DNA from: DAOTUL01 sp034437435 | Lineage (GTDB): Bacteria; Chloroflexota; Anaerolineae; Aggregatilineales; Phototrophicaceae | Direction: 5' to 3' | Length of the DNA: 5,359 nt | NCBI GenBank assembly: GCA_964417785.1 | Contig: CAYQJO010000289.1 | Coordinates: 1-5,359 of the forward strand | Shown here: positions 1 through 5,359 of the stretch, one piece after another | Numbering within the stretch: the first letter of the stretch is position 1 | How the letters are laid out: each line of letters starts with the position of its first letter | Made by a program: the position numbers and the translations under genes | Notes under the pieces: generated by a model | The model's input: only the letters and a program-made list of their open reading frames with translations | The model's database searches: none | What the model was told of the DNA's origin: nothing

Positions 1-1525
1 TCGGCGCACTGGCATCATCCGGCATAATCTCACGGCTGGCGATGAGCAACCGTGACTCGGCGGAGGTCATCAATTCCAGGAGTTCCTGCACCGCTTCGTC
101 CGGCACATCGCGGAAGGTCAGATCACGCCGGTCTACCTTGCGCCGGGTCGCCTCCCCCACTTCGTTGATCTCCACCAGCCGCAGCAGAATCCGGCGCATT
201 ATCGCCTGCTGGGCAGCGTTCAGATTGACATAGATCGTCTCGGCGTGCTGCGCCAACGCCTGCTGGACACCACCAATATCCTCGTAGGCATCCATTGCCA
301 GTCGATTGCCATCGCGTCGCAGATACAACTCCTTGAGCGCGTATTGCAGCAGCGGCAGCGAACCCGGCTGGCGGCGCACATCCTCCAGAATGCGCTGTGG
401 CAGCCCTTCATCGTACACCAGACCAACAGCCTGCGCCGGACCTTCGATTGAACGCAGCAGTTCGGCGGCGGTCATCTCGGTGACGATGACCATATTCTCT
501 TGCTCGAAGAGTTCCGCCAGATCGGGATAGCGGCTGAGCCGGTCAAAGAAGTCAGCCCGCATGGTAATCATGACCAGCGTCCGCCCGTTAGGGACCGTTA
601 CCGCGTGGTTGAGCAACCCTAAAAACACCTCGGCTTCGGTCTCGCTGGCTCGCGTGAACACTTCTTCAAACTGGTCCACCACCAGCAGCACACGGGCATT
701 CGCCGGTGCATCTTCCAAAACCTGCTCGGTCAGCCGGTGCAGATTTTCGACAGACTGGTGCAAAAGGCGGTTGATGTCAGTCGATTCGCGGTTCTCGATC
801 AGCGGTGAAAGCCGCTGCGCCAGCGCATCCACCGGCAAGCCGCCCGGTGTGAAGATGAGCATGCGCCACAGGTCACTGCCGGGCAGCGCTCCACCGCGCA
901 AGGCGGGCAGCACACCAGCCCGCACCAGCGAGCTTTTGCCGCTGCCGCTGGCCCCAACGACAGCCAGGAAACGCATGGGCCGGTCCTGACGCAGCCGGTG
1001 CAGCGCCTTGCGGATGAGCGTCTCGCGCCCGAAGAAGAACGGGGCATCGGTCTGCTGGAAGGCTTCCAGTCCTTTGAAGGGATTGGGGATATTGGCGACA
1101 TCGACGTCATCATAGGCACCGACACGCCGCTTGCCCGGCAGCGCCCGCAGCAGTTCGGGGAAGGCTTCTTCGTAGCGATCCTCGAAGTTGATAAAATGCA
1201 CATCCAGCAGCCAGCGCATGGTCTCGGTCTCTTGCAAGAGGATCATCGCATCGGCCACCATGACCGGGATGATGAACTTGCCCTGCTCGCGGGCCAGATT
1301 GGCCTCACGCTGCACCCACTCACTGACAACGGCATCCGGCGAAAGACAGATCACCACAATCTCAGCCCGTTCAATCCCCCGGTAAATCTCCTGCTGCCAG
1401 AACTCCCCGGCGTGAATCTGGCGAAAGTCGATCCACACGTCCAGACCGGCATCGCCCAGATCGCGGGCCAGCCGTTCGGCAATCATTTTGTTACGGCGCG
1501 AATACGATACAAAGACCCGGTTCAT
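1..1525 (-). CDS. TIR domain-nSTAND1 NTPase, putative immune/cell-death sensor (3' part beyond the window)
   Basis: Partial gene: 508 codons are visible, with no stop before the left edge. Residues 1-90 form a TIR domain, starting with VFVSYSRRNK. Further TIR marks are VWIDFRQIHAGEFW (30-43) and SEWVQRE (68-74), whose Glu74 aligns with the catalytic Glu of NAD-cleaving TIR domains such as SARM1. After a linker, PNPFKGLEAF...FFFGRE (148-168) is the usual entry to an nSTAND1 NTPase. Walker A is GASGSGKSS (191-199), Walker B is LLVVDQFEE (280-288), RADFFDRL lies at 323-330, and the GSLPLLQYAL motif at 388-397 precedes the winged-helix part. In this family a repeat sensor, often WD40, follows; here it would be outside the window. 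The ATG at 1525 is chosen because a TAA lies in frame at 1529-1531 and an AGGGG box sits about 8 nt upstream; a TTG at 1528 is the only alternative. The gene begins 22 nt after the cydC stop. NADase activity and a defence role are inferred from the family. Confidence 0.93.
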   Translation of the reverse strand, partial: MNRVFVSYSRRNKMIAERLARDLGDAGLDVWIDFRQIHAGEFWQQEIYRGIERAEIVVICLSPDAVVSEWVQREANLAREQGKFIIPVMVADAMILLQETETMRWLLDVHFINFEDRYEEAFPELLRALPGKRRVGAYDDVDVANIPNPFKGLEAFQQTDAPFFFGRETLIRKALHRLRQDRPMRFLAVVGASGSGKSSLVRAGVLPALRGGALPGSDLWRMLIFTPGGLPVDALAQRLSPLIENRESTDINRLLHQSVENLHRLTEQVLEDAPANARVLLVVDQFEEVFTRASETEAEVFLGLLNHAVTVPNGRTLVMITMRADFFDRLSRYPDLAELFEQENMVIVTEMTAAELLRSIEGPAQAVGLVYDEGLPQRILEDVRRQPGSLPLLQYALKELYLRRDGNRLAMDAYEDIGGVQQALAQHAETIYVNLNAAQQAIMRRILLRLVEINEVGEATRRKVDRRDLTFRDVPDEAVQELLELMTSAESRLLIASREIMPDDASAP

Positions 1526-1547
1526 CAATTATTCCCCTCGGCTGCTC
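1526..1547 (-). promoter_or_regulatory. cydC/TIR-nSTAND1 gap with ribosome binding site
   Basis: This 22-nt spacer holds an AGGGG box (part of GAGGGGA) about 8 nt before the ATG, the clearest ribosome binding site in the window after that of cydC. An in-frame TAA at 1529-1531 fixes the start to ATG 1525 or TTG 1528. There is no room for a terminator, so read-through from cydC is expected. Confidence 0.6.
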
Positions 1548-3269
1548 TCACGCCTCTATTATAGGGGAAACCAGCCGACTCTGTGACTCCCACAAACGCC
1601 GGTAAAGGCCATTCTCGGCCACCAACTGCGCATGGGTTCCACGCTGGACCACCTGACCGCCGTCCAGCACGATAATCTCATCGGCCCGATCCAACAGGGT
1701 CAACCGGTGGGTAATCATCAACAACGACCGTCCCGCCAATGAAGCGTAGATCGCTTCCATCACCTCGCGCTCGGTCACAGCATCCAGATTGGCCGTCGCT
1801 TCGTCCAGGATCACCAGCGGCGCATTCTTGAGCAGCACCCGTGCCAGTGCGATACGCTGTCGTTCACCGCCGCTGAGATTGGCCCCGCTCTCACCGGCGT
1901 CGGTCTCGTAGCCATCGGGCAATGACGCGATGAAGTCGTGAATCTGCGCCCGACGCGCCGCCGCTTCGATGTCGGCGATGCTGGCGTCATTGTGGGCTAA
2001 CCGGATGTTCTCAACGAGTGTGGTGTTGAACAGATGCGTCCGCTGTGACATGACACCGGTCAGCGCGTGTACATCGTCCTGAGCCAGCTCGCGCAGTTCG
2101 CGCCCGCCCAGCGTGATCGATCCGCTGTCATACTCCCAGAAGCGCAGCAGCACATTCGTGAGCGTGGTCTTTCCGGCACCGCTGGGACCGACGACCGCTA
2201 GCATCTTCCCCGGAGGTAGTTCAAAACTGACACCATCGAGCGCGGGCGGCTCATCGTCGGCATAGCGGAAAGTGAGATTATCGACCGTTAGATGTACATT
2301 GTCCGGGCGGGGTGCCGGTGATTCCGGGTCACGTACCGCCGGATCAGCATCCGTGAGGGCAAACAGACGCTCCGCCGCTTCCAGGCTGGCCCCCAGGTGA
2401 TGGGCCGCCGGAACCAGCGGCATGATCGCCTCGTAGGCCGCCACTACCGCCAGCGAGAGCGTCGCCAGGAAAATCGGGTCCACACGCGGCACAGCGGCCA
2501 CCAGCACCAGCAGAGCCGTGATATGAATGGCGAAGGTCATCGTGCCGGTTTGTAGTCCATCATAGAGCGCCATGCGGCGTTCTTTCTGTGCCAGCCGATT
2601 GTTGAGCGCGTCCATTGCCTCCATGCGTGCCAATTGGTGGCCGTAAGCGACGGTATCGGCCATGCCCTGAATGGTATCGACCAGAGCGGCGTTGAGTTCC
2701 GACCGGGTGCGAACCATATCACGGCCCGGTCCCTGACCCTGCCACCAGGCCAGCAGCGGCAGCAGCGTACCGGTCGCCACCATACACGCCAGCACAATCA
2801 GCGCCAGCAGCAGGTCGAATCCCAGAAAGAACACGGTCATCAGTGCCGCCGTGATGAGCGCCACCAACGGCGGCGAGATGACCCGCAGGAAGATGTTCTC
2901 CAACTCCTCGACATCGCCGACCAGTCGCCCCAGCAGGTCACCGCTGCGGTATTGCGCCAGCCGCGCCGGGGCCAGCGGTTCGATAGCCGTGTAGAAATAC
3001 ACGCGCAGCCGCGCCAGCAAGCGGAAGGTGATGTCATGCGAGACGAGCCGTTCCAGGTAGCGGAACACGCCGCGTGAAATGCCGAAGAAGCGCACCATAA
3101 CGGGTGCCACACCCAGATCAGCGATGGAGACCTGCAAACCGGCTTTGGAGATGAGCCACGCCGATGTTGCCAGCATCCCCACGCTGGTGCCGACGGTGAT
3201 AACACTCAGCAGGCCGGAAAACAACATGCCGCGCCAGAACGGACGGGCCAGATCAAATAACCGTCGCAT
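1548..3269 (-). CDS. cydC: CydC, thiol reductant ABC exporter subunit (fused membrane and ATPase domains)
   Basis: One half of the CydDC heterodimeric ABC exporter in the cytoplasmic membrane. In E. coli CydDC exports cysteine and glutathione to the periplasm and is needed to assemble cytochrome bd. Numbered from the chosen start (573 aa), residues about 1-300 are the six-helix membrane domain. They include the CydC-type stretches ATSAWLISKAGL (35-46) and RFFGISRGVFRYLERLVSHD (60-79). A His in the AHHLG motif (about 291) appears to match the haem-region His of E. coli CydC, by eye only. The ATPase domain follows: Walker A GPSGAGKT (361-368), Q-loop Gln409, signature LSGGERQ (466-472), Walker B LVILDEA (485-491), switch His521. 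The start at 3269 has GGAG 7 nt upstream and gives the usual MRRLF-type N-terminus. An adjacent ATG at 3272 has too short a spacing (4 nt), and an ATG at 3305 would add 12 residues read inside cydD. It overlaps cydD by 17 nt, pointing to coupled translation. All ATPase motifs are intact. Confidence 0.95.
   Translation of the reverse strand: MRRLFDLARPFWRGMLFSGLLSVITVGTSVGMLATSAWLISKAGLQVSIADLGVAPVMVRFFGISRGVFRYLERLVSHDITFRLLARLRVYFYTAIEPLAPARLAQYRSGDLLGRLVGDVEELENIFLRVISPPLVALITAALMTVFFLGFDLLLALIVLACMVATGTLLPLLAWWQGQGPGRDMVRTRSELNAALVDTIQGMADTVAYGHQLARMEAMDALNNRLAQKERRMALYDGLQTGTMTFAIHITALLVLVAAVPRVDPIFLATLSLAVVAAYEAIMPLVPAAHHLGASLEAAERLFALTDADPAVRDPESPAPRPDNVHLTVDNLTFRYADDEPPALDGVSFELPPGKMLAVVGPSGAGKTTLTNVLLRFWEYDSGSITLGGRELRELAQDDVHALTGVMSQRTHLFNTTLVENIRLAHNDASIADIEAAARRAQIHDFIASLPDGYETDAGESGANLSGGERQRIALARVLLKNAPLVILDEATANLDAVTEREVMEAIYASLAGRSLLMITHRLTLLDRADEIIVLDGGQVVQRGTHAQLVAENGLYRRLWESQSRLVSPIIEA
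1558..1587 (-). promoter_or_regulatory. Possible internal promoter for the TIR-nSTAND1 gene
   Basis: A perfect TATAAT lies at 1563-1558 on the minus strand, inside the codons for the last residues of CydC (PIIEA). A weak -35 match, GTCACA (4 of 6), lies at 1587-1582 with an 18-nt spacer. Transcription would begin near 1551 and leave a leader of about 25 nt before the ATG at 1525. This would allow expression of the TIR gene apart from cydDC. Because the hexamer also encodes protein, it may be chance. Confidence 0.35.
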
Positions 3270-4956
3270 CATAGGTCTCCACCAGTTGCCGATACAATCC
3301 GCCATCCGCCATCAACGTCGTATGATCGCCCTGCTGGGCAGCACGTCCACCCTCAACCACGACAATATGGTCGGCGTTAAACACGGTACTCAGCCGGTGG
3401 GCGATGACCAGCACCGTGCGACCGGCCATCAAACGCCGCAGCGACCGCTCAATGGCGGCTTCGGTCTCCGGGTCCAGGTTGGCGGTCGCCTCATCCAGGA
3501 TGAGCAGCGGCGCATCCCGCAGAAACGCACGGGCGATGGCGATCCGCTGCGCCTGTCCGCCGCTGAGCCGCGCACCGCGTTCCCCCACAATCGTCTCGAA
3601 CCCCTGCGGCAGTGCGTTGATAAAGCCGTGCGCTTCCGCCTGCCACGCAGCCTCCATGATCGCGTCCAACGGCGCATCAGGACGGCCCAACCGGATGTTA
3701 TCGGCGACGCTGGCGTTGAAGAGATAGGGTGCCTGTGGCACCCAGGCCACCCGCTCACGCCAGTGGTCGGGATCAACCGTATTCAGATCGACGCCCCCGA
3801 CGAATACACCATCCGCTTCGATGAAGCGCAGCAGCAGTGACGCGACGGTGCTTTTGCCGCCGCCACTTGGTCCCACCAGCGCCGTGATTTTGCCCTCTGG
3901 AGCGTCGAAGTGCATCCCATTCAGGGCCGGACGGTCGCCGTAAGCGAAATGCACATCGTCAAAGCGAATGGCGAGCGACCCCGGCGGTGTGCCGGTTGGA
4001 CGATCCGGCAGCGGTGTGTCCAGCACCTCATAAATACGGGCAGCGGCAGCCGTTCCCTCAGTCCCGGCATGGAACTTCGCACCCAGGCTCCGCAGCGGCA
4101 GATAGTAATCCGGCGCAATAACCAGCAAGAACAGCGCATCGGTGAAGGGAATCCCACCGTTGAGCAAGCGCACACCGATCTCAACCGCCACCAGGGCAAT
4201 ACTCAGAGTCGCCAGCATTTCCAGCGTCAGCGCGGAGAGAAAGGCCACCCGCAGCACCTTCATGGTCGTCTCGCGGAACTGGTTGGTGATCGATTCGATA
4301 GTACCGACCTGCTGGCGGCTGCGGTTGAACAGCTTGAGCGTGGTCAACCCCTGCATGACATCGAGGAAATGGGCGCTCATCCGGCTCATCGCGCCATACT
4401 GGCGACGAGCGACCAGTCCGGCAACTATGCCAATCAGCGCCATAAGAAAGGGAATCAGCGGCGCGGTGAAGAACAGCACCAACCAGGTCCAGAGGTCGAT
4501 GGGAAACACCACGACCAGAATCAGCAGCGGGACCAGCAGCGCGTTGAACAAACCGGGCAGATAATCCGCAAAATAAGCGTCCAGCGCTTCCACGCCTTCG
4601 GTCGCCGTGTTGACCAGTTCGCCGCTGCGTTCCTGTCGCGTATAGGTCGGTCCCAACGCCAATAGATGAGCCATCAAACGCTGCCGCAGATTGGTTTTGA
4701 CCTGGACCGCCAGATTGCGGGCGGCGGTCGTCTCGCCCCAGGTAACAGCGGCGCGTGCCACAATCACCAGCGCCAGTAGGGTCAGCAATCCGGCGACATC
4801 GTTTAATGTCTGGTCTCCAAGAAAGATATTGTTGATGATATGGCTGAGGAGAGCGGCCTGGGCCACCACCAGCGCCCCGATGAGGACACCCGCCGCGACA
4901 GTGAGTATCAGCACCCGGCGGGCGGCGCGTGCTTCCGATAAAAGTCTTCGATCCAT
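3253..4956 (-). CDS. cydD: CydD, thiol reductant ABC exporter subunit (fused membrane and ATPase domains)
   Basis: Partner of CydC and first gene of the cydDC pair, 567 aa, which is normal for the family. Residues about 15-300 carry the membrane segments. PDYYLPLRSLGAKFHAGTEG (282-301), at the end of the membrane domain, is strongly characteristic of CydD. The C-terminal ATPase domain has Walker A GPSGGGKST (362-370), Q-loop Gln408 in WVPQAP, signature LSGGQAQ (464-470), Walker B LLILDEA (484-490) and switch His520 (VIAHRLS). The stretch GERGARLSGGQAQRIAIARA is near consensus for CydD. The start at 4956 gives the common MDRRLL N-terminus. The ribosome binding site is weak (GGA ending 6 nt before the ATG). 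The stop codon lies inside the start of cydC, the same gene order as E. coli cydDC. The gap upstream is 69 nt. By analogy with E. coli the pair supports cytochrome bd maturation and periplasmic thiol balance, but no cydAB is visible here, so the oxidase link is inferred. Confidence 0.95.
   Translation of the reverse strand: MDRRLLSEARAARRVLILTVAAGVLIGALVVAQAALLSHIINNIFLGDQTLNDVAGLLTLLALVIVARAAVTWGETTAARNLAVQVKTNLRQRLMAHLLALGPTYTRQERSGELVNTATEGVEALDAYFADYLPGLFNALLVPLLILVVVFPIDLWTWLVLFFTAPLIPFLMALIGIVAGLVARRQYGAMSRMSAHFLDVMQGLTTLKLFNRSRQQVGTIESITNQFRETTMKVLRVAFLSALTLEMLATLSIALVAVEIGVRLLNGGIPFTDALFLLVIAPDYYLPLRSLGAKFHAGTEGTAAAARIYEVLDTPLPDRPTGTPPGSLAIRFDDVHFAYGDRPALNGMHFDAPEGKITALVGPSGGGKSTVASLLLRFIEADGVFVGGVDLNTVDPDHWRERVAWVPQAPYLFNASVADNIRLGRPDAPLDAIMEAAWQAEAHGFINALPQGFETIVGERGARLSGGQAQRIAIARAFLRDAPLLILDEATANLDPETEAAIERSLRRLMAGRTVLVIAHRLSTVFNADHIVVVEGGRAAQQGDHTTLMADGGLYRQLVETYDATVI
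3277..3283 (-). promoter_or_regulatory. cydC: Ribosome binding site deciding the cydC start
   Basis: GGTGGAG, inside the end of cydD, lies 7 nt before the ATG at 3269 and only 4 nt before the adjoining ATG at 3272. It supports the 573-aa form over a start at 3305, for which I see no comparable box, and it fits translational coupling with cydD. Confidence 0.6.
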
Positions 4957-5025
4957 AATTTTTCCGAGACTAACAACATAGTATGACGGAGTATAACCGT
5001 TCGTAGCGTATTGATGAAGGTACTC
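4957..5025 (-). promoter_or_regulatory. Intergenic region before cydD with a candidate promoter
   Basis: The 69-nt gap between the broken nucleotidyltransferase gene and cydD contains TATACT at 4995-4990 (5 of 6 to TATAAT), with a weak TTCATC (3 of 6) at 5018-5013 and a 17-nt spacer. Transcription would start near 4983, about 27 nt before the cydD ATG. An ACGG-N7-CCGT inverted repeat (4986-5000) spans the -10 hexamer and could be an operator, but it is short. No terminator hairpin with a T-tract is visible for the upstream gene. Confidence 0.35.
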
Positions 5026-5321
5026 TTACTGTTTGAACTGAACCTGTGCCTCGTCCAGGACGCGCTGGCAGAAGTATCGGCTGAGTTCGGCGGGTGTCCG
5101 TAAATCCACTTTGCGCCCAATTAAGTCAGAAAGCTCAATTTCAAGCGCGGCCATCCGAATCAATCCAGGGACATGTCCCGGTTCAAACTCGACCAGCACA
5201 TCCACATCACTATCCGGACCAAAGTCATCACGCAGCACGGACCCAAACAACGACAACCGTCGATATGATAGCGCTGGCAAAATGCTGCAATTTGCGCCTG
5301 TGGCAGTGAAATGTTGTTCAT
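5026..5321 (-). pseudogene. MNT-family nucleotidyltransferase (MntA-antitoxin-like), frameshifted near its N-terminus
   Basis: A small nucleotidyltransferase of the minimal MNT type, cytoplasmic, the family that includes antitoxins which AMPylate HEPN toxins. The catalytic core is intact: RRLSLFGSVLRDDF, the metal-binding DSDVD motif, and a third acidic residue in KVDLRT. The C-terminus LRTPAELSRYF is also usual for the group. The reading frame is broken. From the ATG at 5321 one frame reads 20 residues of a standard N-terminal helix (LPQAQIAAFCQRYHI) and then turns to nonsense at GCRCLG. The core continues in the next frame from CGA at 5262. Adding one base at 5261/5262 would join YHI to RRLSLFGS and give 98 aa, the normal length. 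What remains open is 5026-5280 from a TTG (84 aa), lacking the first helix and without a clear ribosome binding site. No HEPN gene follows; cydD begins 69 nt downstream. A sequencing or assembly indel is the main alternative to a real pseudogene. Confidence 0.88.
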
Positions 5322-5340
5322 CGAAATTATGCGGCGGAAA

Positions 5341-5359
5341 CCACCTGCTTTAGCGGGTG
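5341..5359 (+). mobile_element. Hairpin typical of an IS200/IS605-family end, cut by the window edge
   Basis: The last 19 bases fold as CCACCTGC-TTTA-GCGGGTG, with one closing base lying outside the window. Seven pairs are visible (5342-5348 with 5353-5359), with a TTTA loop at 5349-5352. The position 5346/5355 pair is a T-G wobble on the plus strand but an A-C mismatch on the minus strand, which favours a structure acting on plus-strand single-stranded DNA. A CCACC-GC-TTTA-GC-GGTGG hairpin like this is, from memory, frequent at the ends of IS200/IS605 and IS1341-type (tnpB-only) elements. If it is a left end, the element body lies to the right of the window. No transposase sequence is visible, so this could also be a terminator stem or another dispersed repeat. 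Confidence 0.5.

Noticed and set aside
799..1203. Minus-strand 134-codon open frame
   Set aside because: It is a shadow in another frame of the TIR-nSTAND1 gene, whose true frame carries Walker A across this same stretch.
561..1564. Plus-strand open frames opposite the TIR-nSTAND1 gene (561-989, 998-1564)
   Set aside because: The minus strand here encodes contiguous TIR and NTPase motifs in one frame; the plus-strand products have low-complexity Ser/Thr/Arg composition and no family resemblance.
3079..4665. Two long plus-strand open frames (about 253 and 251 codons, 3079-3840 and 3910-4665) opposite cydD and the start of cydC
   Set aside because: They lie antisense to genes with complete ABC motifs, are rich in Arg, Gln and His as expected of mirror frames of GC-rich codons, and show no recognisable domain.
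4908..5120. Minus-strand 70-codon open frame spanning the cydD start and the nucleotidyltransferase end
   Set aside because: It overlaps two better supported frames, has no ribosome binding site I can see and no recognisable motif.
5255..5270. Programmed ribosomal frameshifting in the nucleotidyltransferase gene
   Set aside because: The junction reads TATCATATCGACGG, with no slippery heptamer, stimulatory stem or upstream Shine-Dalgarno; a simple one-base deletion explains it better.
5094..5353. Plus-strand open frames at the right end (5094-5309 and 5111-5353)
   Set aside because: They are antisense to the nucleotidyltransferase core, with no motif; the second runs into the hairpin and looks accidental.
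1..5359. CRISPR array, tRNA, rRNA, riboswitch or rho-independent terminator with a T-tract
   Set aside because: I found no regularly spaced repeats, no cloverleaf or ribosomal sequence, and no stem followed by a run of T within the window.

Overview
The window is GC-rich and compact, and everything recognisable in it is encoded on the minus strand. Read in the direction of transcription (right to left), the order is: a hairpin cut by the right edge that looks like an IS200/IS605-type insertion-sequence end; a small MNT-family nucleotidyltransferase gene broken by a one-base frameshift; cydD; cydC; and the first 508 codons of a TIR-nSTAND1 NTPase gene that runs off the left edge. I see no rRNA, tRNA, CRISPR array or plus-strand gene.

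The source is a bacterium. TIR-nSTAND1 proteins, orphan MNT nucleotidyltransferases of the FGSVLRDDF type and IS605-like hairpins are all common in Chloroflexota (and in filamentous cyanobacteria). A Chloroflexota origin is my best guess, from family distribution only; no taxonomic marker gene is present.

Positions 3253-4956 and 1548-3269 hold the two halves of a CydDC-type heterodimeric ABC exporter, the thiol exporter needed in other bacteria for assembly of cytochrome bd oxidase. The two genes overlap by about 17 nt, as in a translationally coupled operon, and both have complete ATPase motifs. No cydAB lies in the window. A weak promoter can be proposed in the 69-nt gap before cydD.

Positions 1-1525 hold a gene with an N-terminal TIR domain (putative NAD-consuming, with the catalytic-type Glu present), followed by a STAND P-loop NTPase of the nSTAND1 type. 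It starts 22 nt after the cydC stop, and a perfect TATAAT lies inside the last codons of cydC. It may therefore be read from the cyd operon, from its own promoter, or both. Such proteins are thought to be sensors in immunity or cell-death responses. The sensor half, often WD40 repeats, would lie beyond the left edge.

Positions 5026-5321 hold the frameshifted MNT gene. Its N-terminal helix is in one frame and its catalytic core in another, and adding one base near 5261/5262 restores a normal 98-aa protein. No HEPN partner is present. The hairpin at 5341-5359 suggests that an insertion element has removed or displaced what lay upstream. Overall, the picture is a core-metabolism exporter operon flanked by accessory material: a putative immune sensor on one side, and a decayed toxin-antitoxin-type gene with a mobile-element scar on the other.
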